A DNA stretch of 64,000 nucleotides, taken from assembly GCF_040372165.1 (NCBI RefSeq), contig NZ_BAABWG010000003.1:707739-771738 (forward strand). Direction: 5' to 3'. Below, piece after piece: positions 8,536 to 16,996 of this stretch (positions are counted from its first letter, which is position 1; every line of letters starts with the position of its first letter). Under the pieces are notes generated by a model. The model did no database searches. It worked only from the letters and a program-made list of their open reading frames with translations, and had not been told where the DNA came from. The position numbers and the translations under genes were made by a program. The stretch is from Hydrogenophaga sp040372165 (GTDB lineage: Bacteria; Pseudomonadota; Gammaproteobacteria; Burkholderiales; Burkholderiaceae_C).

Positions 8536-8702
8536 CACGCGTACGCGCGTCCCTGCGCTTGCCTTACGGAGTTATAGCCTGAATCGAAGTGCCAATGGAG
8601 CCGAAATACGCTGCAACGCCTGACACGCAATGACACGTACCGGTGTTCAGTTCGTCCAACTCGTCCAGCTCGTCTGACCGGTTCCTTGGCTCCGCTGTAC
8701 GT

Positions 8703-9188
8703 CTACGGCTGATACCGCGCCGAGGTGATGAACTCTTCAAAGCTCTCGCACCAAACAATCACGGTGGCGTACTTCGCTGGGTCAATCCCCGCTGGCACCG
8801 GTACCACAAAGTTCTTGAACGTTTGCACATCGCCCACCTGCACCATCACGCTTTGCGCTTTCAGGCGTTTGAAATCGGCCTCGGTCTCCACAAACTCGGG
8901 CGAGAGGTAGAGCTTGTAGTTCGGCCCCGGCGCTATTTCGCCCATCAGCGCAATCGCGCCAGGCCCGACCGACACCGTGCCTTCACCCCAATGCAGCGCG
9001 TCACTGTCTTTCCTGTTGCGGTCAAACTTGGCTTTGAACTGCGCTTGCGCCATCACGGTGTTCACCTCGCTCGCAGTGGGCGAGGGCGGTGCAGTCAGTA
9101 TGGGCAGCGCATAAATGCCACCGGCAAATCCAACGGCAGCAAAGGCGATGTGGGAGACGAGGAGCAGCAGGGCTTTGGTGAGGCGCAT
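8703..9188 (-). CDS. Secreted or anchored DM13 domain protein
   Basis: 161 residues. The N-terminal hydrophobic segment (residues ~5-30) is an uncleaved anchor or signal. The rest matches the DM13 domain: FDRNRKDSDALHWGEGTVSVG, a PGPNYKLYLSPEFVET segment and the closing VIVWCESFEEFITSARYQ with the conserved cysteine. DM13 domains have been proposed to act in redox reactions outside the cytoplasm. It has no operon partner. Confidence 0.8.
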   Translation of the reverse strand: MRLTKALLLLVSHIAFAAVGFAGGIYALPILTAPPSPTASEVNTVMAQAQFKAKFDRNRKDSDALHWGEGTVSVGPGAIALMGEIAPGPNYKLYLSPEFVETEADFKRLKAQSVMVQVGDVQTFKNFVVPVPAGIDPAKYATVIVWCESFEEFITSARYQP

Positions 9189-9344
9189 GGCGTGGGTTGT
9201 TCGGTTGTCGGGCCCCTATTGTGCAAACAGACGTGCGAACAGATAGCTTTGGCACCCAGGCCCTTCGCCAACCGCCCGGCACCCTTTCGGCTTAAAGGTC
9301 GCACCTACCCGTCAACATTGCCGATCTGTCGCCAGTAAAAGTGT

Positions 9345-9386
9345 TTCTCATTATTGACATTAATGGCCAAATGTTCATAATGAGAA
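9345..9386 (+). promoter_or_regulatory. Promoter and operator of the XRE-AbiEii pair; leaderless start
   Basis: A perfect 10-base inverted repeat (TTCTCATTAT at 9345-9354 and ATAATGAGAA at 9377-9386, 22 bases apart) encloses a strong promoter: TTGACA at 9354-9359, a 16-base spacer, CATAAT at 9376-9381. Transcription would then start within a few bases of the ATG at 9391, so the message is probably leaderless; no ribosome site is visible. Binding of the XRE protein to the repeat would block the promoter. Confidence 0.7.
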
Positions 9387-9390
9387 TCAA

Positions 9391-9939
9391 ATGTCTGCAA
9401 AAATCCCAACGCCTACCGACAAAGCCGCCCAGCAACTGAAGCTTCTGGGTGAGCAAATACGCGCGCGGCGCAAAGCGATGAAGGTCAGCAGCACCGCCAC
9501 CGCAGAGGCCGCCGGGATCTCGCGCGTGACCTTGCATCGCATTGAAAAGGGCGAGCCCAGTGTCGCGGCTGGCGCTTGGGCGAGCGTGGCAGCGGTCCTC
9601 AACCTGGTGTTGGATGCATTGCCCGCTGAAGCGGCGCTTGAGCGAAAGCGGGCCAACCGCTACCCACCTTTCACCGCAGGCGGTGGTGAGGATGGTGCAG
9701 AAGGCACAGAACAGGGCCTTGATCAATGGATGCCCGTGCGCATTCGCCTGGCGGACTATCCGCAACTGCGCGCCTTGGCCTGGCAGGTCAACGCCTCTGA
9801 AAGCCTCAAGCCCCGCGAAGCCCTGGACATTTATGAGCGCAATGCACGCCACCTCGATCTCGCGGCCATGACGCCCGATGAAGCGGCTTTGCTCGCTGCC
9901 TTGCGAGAAGGGCTGGGCGAGCCGCCTGCCCGGCGCTAG
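9391..9939 (+). CDS. XRE family regulator, antitoxin of an AbiEii-type pair
   Basis: 182 residues. Residues ~15-65 form a Cro/CI helix-turn-helix (LGEQIRARRKA...TAEAAGISRVTLHRIEKGEPSV). The C-terminal half is helical and of unknown fold, with LKPREALDIYERNARHLD. The stop overlaps the GTG of the toxin gene by one base, so the two are translationally coupled. In type IV toxin-antitoxin systems the first gene represses the operon and counters the nucleotidyltransferase; here a plain XRE regulator stands in place of AbiEi. Confidence 0.85.
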   Translation: MSAKIPTPTDKAAQQLKLLGEQIRARRKAMKVSSTATAEAAGISRVTLHRIEKGEPSVAAGAWASVAAVLNLVLDALPAEAALERKRANRYPPFTAGGGEDGAEGTEQGLDQWMPVRIRLADYPQLRALAWQVNASESLKPREALDIYERNARHLDLAAMTPDEAALLAALREGLGEPPARR

Positions 9940-10718
9940 TGCCTGGCGAAGCCAAGAAGACAAGAAGACAAGAAAAAGAGAAAGTTTTGTTCCAGCGCCC
10001 CCATCACCAACGCATTGCACATGTCTTGCAAGCACTCGATGCCGAGTTGCTCAAGGCGCACGGCTGCCTGTTTGGTGGTGGCACCTGCATTGCCCTTCGG
10101 TACGGCGAATACCGGGAGTCTGTCGATATCGACTTTCTCGTCTCCGACACCAACGGCTACCGGGAGTTGCGCCAACGGCTCACCGGGCAACAAGGTATCC
10201 AGGCCATCGTTCGGCCGGGTGCCATGCCACTCGAGACAACACGTGACATCCGGGCAGACCAATACGGGCTGCGCACCGTCGTGCGCATGGACCATATGGA
10301 CATCAAATTCGAAATCGTGCGGGAGGCGCGAATTGCATTCGACGCGCCAGGCAAAGACGATGACGTCTGCGGTATCGCTACCCTCACGCCAGTCGATCTG
10401 GCCGCCAGCAAGCTGCTGGCCAATGCCGACCGCCTGGGCGACGACGGAAGCTTCAACCGCGACGTCATCGACCTGGCCATGATGAACCTCAGGCTACCCG
10501 TCTTGCGCAAAGCCTTGGCCAAAGCAGAGCAAGCCTATGGCGCATCCGTCGCACGCGACCTGGCCAAGGCCATTGCCCGCATTCAAGACCGCCATGGTTG
10601 GCTGGAACGTTGCATGCAGGTCATGTCCATGACCTTGCCGCAGGCCGTGGTGTGGCAAAAAATCCGTTCGTTGCGAAGGTTGGTGCCGACGCCGGACTCT
10701 GCTGAAGGTGGAAGCTGA
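9939..10718 (+). CDS. Nucleotidyltransferase AbiEii/AbiGii family toxin
   Basis: 259 residues. The nucleotidyltransferase core is clear: GGGTCIALRYGEYRESVDIDFLV has the GG(S/T) turn and the D-x-D metal site (residues ~45-68), followed by DIKFEIVREARI and LTPVDLAASKLLANADR. AbiEii enzymes transfer nucleotides to RNA targets and stop growth in phage-infected cells. The GTG at 9939 overlaps the antitoxin stop; a TTG about 45 bases downstream behind an A/G-rich stretch is an alternative. With the XRE gene it forms a candidate abortive-infection module. Confidence 0.85.
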   Translation: MPGEAKKTRRQEKEKVLFQRPHHQRIAHVLQALDAELLKAHGCLFGGGTCIALRYGEYRESVDIDFLVSDTNGYRELRQRLTGQQGIQAIVRPGAMPLETTRDIRADQYGLRTVVRMDHMDIKFEIVREARIAFDAPGKDDDVCGIATLTPVDLAASKLLANADRLGDDGSFNRDVIDLAMMNLRLPVLRKALAKAEQAYGASVARDLAKAIARIQDRHGWLERCMQVMSMTLPQAVVWQKIRSLRRLVPTPDSAEGGS

Positions 10719-10849
10719 GCGCCCGGCTACATGAAGATGCCAGCGCGGTTTCAGACTTGCCCAAAGTTTGCATGATTGGGGCAAAAGACAAGACTTGACC
10801 CTCGGCAACTCGCACGAGGCAGAGAGCGAGACCGCTAGGCTTGATCGCA

Positions 10850-11326
10850 TCATTTGTCTTGTGCCAGTAGATGTCCACCGTGCGGATTGTCGATCACCAT
10901 CTTCCATCCCCCGTCGGGTTGCCTGCGCAGAACCGCTATGGAAAGTCCCGATTGTTCGACAGCCTGGCCGTCAGGGCCATGAGCCTTCATCTTCCACGGC
11001 GCGATATGTACCGCGATATCGCCACTCACGACAACTTCGTGCCCGGCAGGGTAGGTGAACTCAGGGCTCATCGCTGCCATTCCTGCGAACATACGCTTTA
11101 GCTGAACTGCATCTGAGACCGGAGTCTCCGGCCCGAAAACCACGGTAGCCTCCGGTTCATAACTTTGCATGACCTTGGTCATATCGCCGGCTTGAAATCC
11201 GGCTGTCATGGTTTCGATGGCGGTGAGTACGTCTTGTTGGTCCTGTGTCATGTGTTGTCCTTGCGCGGTTGAGATGATGGGGAACGTGACGGCAAGCGCT
11301 ACCAGCCACGTTATTGCGTGTTTCAT
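10850..11326 (-). CDS. Secreted NTF2-like (DUF4440/SnoaL-type) protein
   Basis: 158 residues with a cleavable signal peptide (MKHAITWLVALAVTFPI...AQG). The mature part has the cone-shaped NTF2-like fold pattern: DVLTAIETMTAGFQAGDMTKVMQSYEPEATVVF at the start, then LKRMFAGMAA and a C-terminal DGGWKMVIDNPHG. Members include ketosteroid isomerase-like enzymes and binding proteins. Its ATG overlaps the stop of the sigma factor gene by four bases (ATGA). No catalytic residue can be named. Confidence 0.8.
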   Translation of the reverse strand: MKHAITWLVALAVTFPIISTAQGQHMTQDQQDVLTAIETMTAGFQAGDMTKVMQSYEPEATVVFGPETPVSDAVQLKRMFAGMAAMSPEFTYPAGHEVVVSGDIAVHIAPWKMKAHGPDGQAVEQSGLSIAVLRRQPDGGWKMVIDNPHGGHLLAQDK

Positions 11327-12171
11327 TTTTTCTCCGTTGCTGGGTTGGGGTGGTATAGGCTCTGGCCAGGTGGGTTCACGACCTCGAGAACCTCGGCAGC
11401 GTAGTCGTGCAGCGGCGTCAAAGGGCCCGTGGCCCGCTGCAGTTTGGCCGCAACCAGGCTTGCCTGCGTGTGCAAAGCCTGCGCTTCGACTTCAGCAAAA
11501 GTGGGCGCTTGCGCAAACTCGGCAGACGGCGCGGTACCGACACGCCCCATCGCCACTGCCGCGGGCAGGCGCTTTCGGCACGTGCAGCGCGCTTTGGTGT
11601 CAGCCAGGCCGCAATACTCGACAGTAAAAGCTTGCACCATGGAACGCGCGCGCGACAGGCGCTTGCGAAAGCTCCCCGGGGATATGTCGAGCGCCTCAGC
11701 CGCCTCGGCGTGATCGAACTCGATGATTTCGCCAAGAACATAGGCTGCGCGATGCGGCGGATCGAGACAGAGCAGCATAGCCATCGTGCAGCGCAGCCGA
11801 AGTTCGTTGAGCATGATGTGGTCTTCTGGTGAAGCCTGCGCCTCGTCAACCAAGCCACCCAGCAAGTCTTCGCCAAAAGCCTGAAACGAGAGGTCGGGAT
11901 CATTGGCAATGATCTTGCGGGCGGTCAGCAGGTAGTTTGTCGCAACCCGATACACCCAGGTCTCAAACCGGCTGTCCTCTCGGAAAGTCGAGAGTTTCGT
12001 CACGATCCGAATGAGAATTTCCTGTGTGGCATCCTGCGCGGCAGCGGGGTTGACCAACATGCGCAACGCCAACCTGTATATCCGGCCCTGCACGCCGCGC
12101 ACCAGTGTTTCAAGGGCTTTGGCGTCGCCTTGCTTTGCAGCCTCGATGTCCGTTGTCTGAATGTCGTTCAT
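11323..12171 (-). CDS. ECF-type RNA polymerase sigma factor with C-terminal extension
   Basis: 282 residues. Region 2 (residues ~20-90: ALETLVRGVQGRIYRLALRML, DATQEILIRIV, FETWVYRVATNY) and region 4 (residues ~125-185: LRLRCTMAMLLCLDPPHRAAYVLGEI, AAEALDISPGSFRKRLSRAR) are clear. About 90 further residues follow, beginning with a Cys cluster (CGLADTKARCTC) that may bind metal. Such tails often regulate the sigma factor itself. It is translationally coupled to the secreted NTF2-like gene, so the pair may form one sensing or response unit. No anti-sigma gene is seen next to it. Confidence 0.85.
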   Translation of the reverse strand: MNDIQTTDIEAAKQGDAKALETLVRGVQGRIYRLALRMLVNPAAAQDATQEILIRIVTKLSTFREDSRFETWVYRVATNYLLTARKIIANDPDLSFQAFGEDLLGGLVDEAQASPEDHIMLNELRLRCTMAMLLCLDPPHRAAYVLGEIIEFDHAEAAEALDISPGSFRKRLSRARSMVQAFTVEYCGLADTKARCTCRKRLPAAVAMGRVGTAPSAEFAQAPTFAEVEAQALHTQASLVAAKLQRATGPLTPLHDYAAEVLEVVNPPGQSLYHPNPATEKK

Positions 12172-12276
12172 GGGTGGGGTTGCGCCTTTCGTCGTGTTGT
12201 TACTTCGTTAGACACTGGCGCGAGGCAATGTGTGACAAGAATGTTTGCCTCGGGTCCAATGAAATGAAATCGACCC

Positions 12277-13152
12277 TCAGATCGCCTTCAAGATCTTGCC
12301 CACGTGATCACGGATATCCGTGGCTACTGCCGCGATCACTTTCGACCCGCGACTGTCCTGGTTGCGCAGCAGCCAGACAGAGCGTGCCGCGCTCAGTGGG
12401 GTCGTCTTGCTACATACCGCGCCACCCAAACGACTACCCACCACTCTTGGCAAAGCCGCTACCCCTATCCCATGATTGACGGCACTTGCCAGGTTCGAGA
12501 AATCATCGACAACAACGACCGATTGAAACTTGTCAGGGGCCACCGGCCATATCTGCCCGTGACGATCCGCCTTCATACGAACGAGGCAAAGCGTGTCATA
12601 CGCGCCCCGATCCAAAGCGGCGATAAGGCCCGGATGACCGAAGACCCCCATGGACAGGGCGCCAAGCCTTCGGCCCAAGAGATCCGCCGGCGGTGCTTCC
12701 GTAAAGCGCAGGGCCATATCCGCCTTGCCGCTTTGAACGTCCACCGGGTCGTCGCCAGAGATCAAATCGAACGACAAAGCCGGAAACCGGCGGCGAACAG
12801 TGGCCAAAGCCGGGAGAACCAGCAGGTCGAACCCCCAGGGGTTGCAGGCGATGGATATGCGGTCGATGGCATCCGGATGCTCGCGGCGCGCAAACGCGGC
12901 CATATCGCCCACCACAGCGTTCATCTTGTCCGCGTGATCGCAGATGACCTTTCCCTTCTCGGTCAGGGTCCAGGGATGGCGCTCCCGATTGACCAGGCGC
13001 AGCCCTAAAGCACGCTCTAGTGCAGTGATGCGCCGCGACACCGTTTGATGGCTGAGCCCCAGTGCACGCCCAGCTGCGATCGCACCGCCACAGGTGCGCA
13101 GCATCAACAGTACGCGCAGATCAGACCAGTTCAGACCGTTGAGTATGTCCAT
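12277..13152 (-). CDS. LysR family transcriptional regulator
   Basis: 291 residues. The N-terminal winged helix-turn-helix (residues ~7-65: LNWSDLRVLLMLRTCGGAIAAGRALGLSHQTVSRRITALERALG) is followed by the two-lobed effector domain. It is transcribed away from the MAPEG gene at 13238, with 85 bases between the two starts, the usual setting for a LysR protein that controls its divergent neighbour. The target is inferred from position only. Confidence 0.85.
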   Translation of the reverse strand: MDILNGLNWSDLRVLLMLRTCGGAIAAGRALGLSHQTVSRRITALERALGLRLVNRERHPWTLTEKGKVICDHADKMNAVVGDMAAFARREHPDAIDRISIACNPWGFDLLVLPALATVRRRFPALSFDLISGDDPVDVQSGKADMALRFTEAPPADLLGRRLGALSMGVFGHPGLIAALDRGAYDTLCLVRMKADRHGQIWPVAPDKFQSVVVVDDFSNLASAVNHGIGVAALPRVVGSRLGGAVCSKTTPLSAARSVWLLRNQDSRGSKVIAAVATDIRDHVGKILKAI

Positions 13153-13237
13153 TTTTGCACCTTCTTTGTCCGCGTGTTTCTATTCTTGCATCAAAGGTGC
13201 CGTGATAAAAAAGTCAAAGAAAAGAAAGGACGCGTTG

Positions 13238-13645
13238 ATGAGCATGTCAGTTATCTTGATGGTCTCGGGCCTCTTGCACCTGGTCCTCTTGATCGGTCAT
13301 GGCACCCAGATCGCGTTGAGCCACGGAGTGTCATGGGGCACGGGGCGGCGCACAGTCACGCCTGTGCGGGGCGACCTTGATCGGCGATTTGAAAGAACGG
13401 TCACAAACAATACGGAAAGCATGATCGCGTTTGTGCCCGTGACCGTCGCGGCCCTGACCCTTGGCGCCGAAACGGCCGTCGCGGTGTTGGCAGCGAAGGC
13501 CTTCATCGGCGCGCGCATTGCCTTTGCCGGGTTCTACCTTTGCAACGTCCCCTATGTGCGAACGGTGGTCTGGTTTGTCGGAAACCTGTGTATCGCAGCC
13601 ATAGCGTATGAGACCTTCGCGGTGTTGGCTGGGACAGCAGCGTAG
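13238..13645 (+). CDS. MAPEG family membrane protein
   Basis: 135 residues with four hydrophobic segments. The MAPEG signature is visible in RRFERTVTNNTESMIAFVPV (residues ~46-65). MAPEG proteins are trimeric membrane enzymes, often glutathione-dependent. The ATG at 13238 follows AAAGGA; the open frame above lacks conserved features. It starts 85 bases from a divergent LysR gene and is followed 74 bases later by a DinB gene on the same strand. Confidence 0.8.
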   Translation: MSMSVILMVSGLLHLVLLIGHGTQIALSHGVSWGTGRRTVTPVRGDLDRRFERTVTNNTESMIAFVPVTVAALTLGAETAVAVLAAKAFIGARIAFAGFYLCNVPYVRTVVWFVGNLCIAAIAYETFAVLAGTAA

Positions 13646-13719
13646 TGCACCGTAAAGCGCCGCGCTGAATGCGCACCGTTCGAACGGCGTTCAAATAGCA
13701 AAGAACAAGGGAGCAAAAC

Positions 13720-14232
13720 ATGATCTCTACCCGCTATGTCGATGAAATGGCGAAGTACTCGCGCTGGCAAAACGACGGCATCTACCAGTGTTGCGAAGAC
13801 ATCGGGTCGGAAGAGCGCGGGCGGGACCGCGGGATGTTCTTCGGCTCCATCCACAACACGTTGGACCATATCTGCGTGGTCAATCGAGCGATCCTGACTT
13901 TTCTGGATGGCGCGGTGCCCAGTCAGAACCCGCCCGGCCATGTCGCCTGGACAAGCTGGGAGGAGCTGAAATCTGTCAGGCTTGCCCAAGACAATGCGCT
14001 GGCGCTCGGCGCCAGAAAATGGACGGATGCTTGGCTGGAGGAAAAAACGTTCAAGAACGACCCGAACGCGCCCGACCTGCCCGCAATTCCGCGCTGGATC
14101 ATGGTCGTACAGCTCTTCAACCACCAAACCCACCATCGAAGCCAGGTGACCAGCGCTCTTCACGCCATGGGCGTCGAATATGGATCGACGGATATTCCGT
14201 GGCGCCCAGGGGCGGGCTTCTTCGAAGCATGA
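13720..14232 (+). CDS. DinB family protein
   Basis: 170 residues. The DinB four-helix metal-binding pattern is present: His in GSIHNTLDH (residue ~45) and the HxxxH-like FNHQTHHRSQV (residues ~132-142). DinB/YfiT proteins are metal-dependent transferases or hydrolases that often use small thiols. The name comes from DNA-damage induction in Bacillus, but most members do not act in repair. It follows the MAPEG gene and may share its transcript. Confidence 0.85.
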   Translation: MISTRYVDEMAKYSRWQNDGIYQCCEDIGSEERGRDRGMFFGSIHNTLDHICVVNRAILTFLDGAVPSQNPPGHVAWTSWEELKSVRLAQDNALALGARKWTDAWLEEKTFKNDPNAPDLPAIPRWIMVVQLFNHQTHHRSQVTSALHAMGVEYGSTDIPWRPGAGFFEA

Positions 14233-14590
14233 TTTTTTGCGCGCCCGAAGCGCGCAGGCCTGGTGTCGCCTAAGCGGTTCGCGTTCGTTATTTCCAGCCG
14301 CACGAGCGTCTTCTCCAAAACGCTCATACGAGGACCTTGCGAAGCTGCGAGGGATCCCGGAAAGGCGAGCGCTCAGCTGGCAATGAATCGGTACCTCTTG
14401 ATTCAGAGCCGCCGTTTGCAAGGGTTGTTGGCCACCGATTGGATCAGGTTGCCGAAGTGGTCTCAAATGGGCCCGCCCCCCGTAAAACGCCGTGCGCCGA
14501 TAGCATCGCCGTCGTGGCGTGCTGTTGCACTGTTCGCGCTCACGACCAGGCGTGGGTTTGCCCTGCCGCCGTGTTGTGGGGGGCGCCAGG
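14233..14590. other. Gene-free stretch
   Basis: About 360 bases between the DinB stop and the end of tag. I see no convincing reading frame, RNA gene or terminator with a T run. A G/C-rich stretch lies near its right end. Confidence 0.5.
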
Positions 14591-15157
14591 TCACAGGGCT
14601 TTGACTTCCTTGTGCCTGAAGCAAGAAACCAGGTGGTCATTGACCATGCCGACAGCTTGCATGAACGCATAGCATGTTGTCGGCCCCACAAATTTGAAGC
14701 CCTTCTTCTTGAGGCTCTTGCTCATCTTCTCCGACTCCGGTGAGCTCGAAGGTACTTCCGACGATGTTTTCCAGGCGTTCTGGATCGTTTTACCGTCCAC
14801 AAACGACCAGATGTAGTGGTCGAAGCTTCCGTACTCAGCCTGGACCTCCAGAAAACGCTTGGCGTTTTCGATCGCAGCGTTGATCTTGAGTCTGTGTCTG
14901 ACGATGCCCGAATCGTTGAGCAGGGACTCGACCTTCGCCTGTGAGTATTTTGCGATCTTCTTTGCGTCGAATTGATCAAACGCCCTGGAATAACCTGCAC
15001 GCTTCTGAAGAATGGTTGCCCAGCTCAGGCCGGACTGAGCCCCTTCCAGAATCAGCATCTCAAAAAGCTTCCGATCATCGTGCAGGGGAACGCCCCATTC
15101 CAAGTCGTGGTGTTCAAGCTCCAATGGGTTGGAGTTTGCCCATTCGCAACGCCTCAT
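14591..15157 (-). CDS. tag: DNA-3-methyladenine glycosylase I
   Basis: 188 residues, normal for Tag. The zinc site is complete: Cys in MRRCEWA, His in ELEHHDLEWG, and the C-terminal pair in NDHLVSCF. The catalytic loop region LFEMLILEGAQSGLSW carries the conserved Glu. The enzyme removes 3-methyladenine from alkylated DNA. The ATG at 15157 follows AAGGAG at the right distance; the eight codons above it are not conserved. It stands alone, not in an operon. Confidence 0.93.
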   Translation of the reverse strand: MRRCEWANSNPLELEHHDLEWGVPLHDDRKLFEMLILEGAQSGLSWATILQKRAGYSRAFDQFDAKKIAKYSQAKVESLLNDSGIVRHRLKINAAIENAKRFLEVQAEYGSFDHYIWSFVDGKTIQNAWKTSSEVPSSSPESEKMSKSLKKKGFKFVGPTTCYAFMQAVGMVNDHLVSCFRHKEVKAL

Positions 15158-15661
15158 ACATAGCTCCTTCGTAGAAAACAACCAGTGGAGGAGACTTTGT
15201 CTTCCCCTCCCGGATCGACCTTAGAGGAGGGCGACGAAAGGTCCAATGGAATTGCGTCGCCAGCCTTCCCAGTCGGACTATCGACTGGCGCCGATAGTTC
15301 AATGTGCCTTCAGGCAGACTTGGTACCGATGCCCGTTGCTCTCCTGTTTTGTTGAGGGTTGGCGAGGCCTGAAGCAGCGCCAGAGAGGGCAAAAGGCAAG
15401 ACCTCGTATCTTCCCCCTGTCGACCCAATAGAGGTTAAAACAACCGATGTTGAGCTGGCCGGTCGGGATGATGCTGGCAAGACTTGGGGCCAGGGTTCTT
15501 CGCCTTCCCTTCATGAGGGTGGTGAACCCCAAGCCCGTGGGTCAGATAGGTGCTCCCTGCCGTTTCTTCGTTTCAACAAGACGGAACGGTAACTTGGGAT
15601 GCCCGGCAATGCCTTGTTGCTTTGCTGGCAGCATACCCGCATACGAGGAAGGTCCGATGCG
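15158..15661. other. Gene-free region left of the IS110 transposase
   Basis: About 500 bases with only shadow frames. It probably includes the left non-coding part of the insertion element, since IS110 elements usually carry a long untranslated leader, but I cannot place the end: these elements lack clear terminal inverted repeats and target duplications. Confidence 0.4.
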
Positions 15662-16705
15662 ATGAACGGCAAATCTGACGAACACTTTCACCCCGGCGCC
15701 CATGTCTCTCATGTGCTGGGAATCGACGTGTCCAAAGCCAAGCTTGATGTGGCGCTGCTCAGCAGCGCCTCGGGCAAAGTGAAGTCCCGCGTGTTCAAGA
15801 ACTCGCCCCAGGGCTTCGAGCAGCTTCACCAATGGTTGATCGACCGTGACTGCAGCGCAGACCAGTTGCATGTCTGCATGGAGGCCACCGGCCCTTACTG
15901 CGAAGGCGTGGCGACGTACCTGTGCGACCAGGGCTGGAGCGTGAGCGTGGTCAACCCTGCTCGAGTCAAAGGCTTTGCCCAAGGCACCATGCAACGCAAC
16001 AAGACCGACAAAGCAGACGCGAGCTTGCTCGCACGCTTTGCACTGCTCATGCAGCCCGAGGCCTGGCAGCCAGCACCTGTTGAAGTGCGAGAGCTGCGCT
16101 CCTTGATCGACCGCTTGCAGGCCCTCAAGGACATGCTGCAGCAAGAGAGAAACCGCCTGGAGGCCGTGGGTGAGCAAGACGCCATGCGCGAGTCACTGCT
16201 CAGCCATATCGATTGGCTCAAGCGCAGCATTGCGGAGCTGGAATCCAAGATCGATGACCACATCGACCGCCATCCTGATCTCAAGCGCGACGCTGAACTC
16301 ATTGCCAGCATTCCCGGCATGGGCAGCATCACGGCAGCCAAGGTACTGGCCTATTTGGGGGACGTGCAACGCTTCAAGAACGCCAAGGCCCTGGCAGCGT
16401 TTGTCGGTGTCACGCCCAAGCTCAAAGAGTCGGGTACGTCGGTGCGAGGAAGAAGCGTGATCGCCAGAAGCGGGCATGCCGCCGTGCGCCATGCTTTGTT
16501 CATGCCTTCAATGGTGGCCCGCCGTCACAACCCATTGCTCAAGACCTTTGGGGACCGGTTGGCCGCTGAAGGCCTCAGGCCCAAGGCCGTCATCCTGGCC
16601 TGCATGCACAAGCTGGTTCGAATGATCTACGGGGTACTCAAGTCAGGTCGGGCATTTGACGCCCGATTCCTAGTTGGAAAGCTTGACATTCAAGACGGTA
16701 TCTGA
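15662..16705 (+). mobile_element. IS110 family transposase gene
   Basis: 347-residue transposase. The N-terminal DEDD (RuvC-like) domain shows GIDVSKAKLDVAL (first Asp, residue ~20) and CMEATGPYCEG (Glu, residue ~77). The C-terminal Transposase_20 part shows LIASIPGMGSITAAKVLAYLGD and the serine-centred SGTSVRGRSVIARSGHAAVRHAL. IS110 enzymes move DNA through a recombinase-like mechanism guided by a bridge RNA encoded next to the gene. The frame is complete, so the element may be active. The ATG at 15662 lies after an unconserved 21-codon extension. It marks the left border of the A/T-rich defence-like island. Confidence 0.92.
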
Positions 16706-16743
16706 CCCTCGGCACCCCTCGCAAGACGGTATCTGACCCTCGG
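16691..16743 (+). repeat. Tandem 22-base repeat at the transposase 3' end
   Basis: The same 22-base sequence (starting CAAGACGGTATCTGACC) occurs at 16691-16712 and 16722-16743. The first copy contains the transposase stop codon. The second may be the end of an older or partial copy of the same element, or a duplicated right end used as a recombination site. Confidence 0.8.
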
Positions 16744-16996
16744 TACTGGTCAGATGGTCCCAATTCGTACCTAGGTTGCAGTCTACTTAGCCAACAAGCA
16801 GCCGAAATGAATCGGTAGGCACAACATTCAGAAAGTTGGTTCGTGCAGTAACATGATGCAGACGAGTTGAATATGAGGATAGATCGAAGGGAGAGGCACT
16901 TGGCGAGTCTGGCGTTGAAAAGCGTCTCGCGGGAAGCGCATGTAACTCATGTGAGTTTTTCAGCGATTCGATCAGAGCTCCGGTTTTCGACCGCCT

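Noticed and set aside
12181..14590. Possible integron attC sites around the LysR/MAPEG/DinB genes (a GTTAGAC near 12208)
   Set aside because: No matching opposite core (RYYYAAC) at the right distance and no integrase; single 7-base matches are expected by chance.
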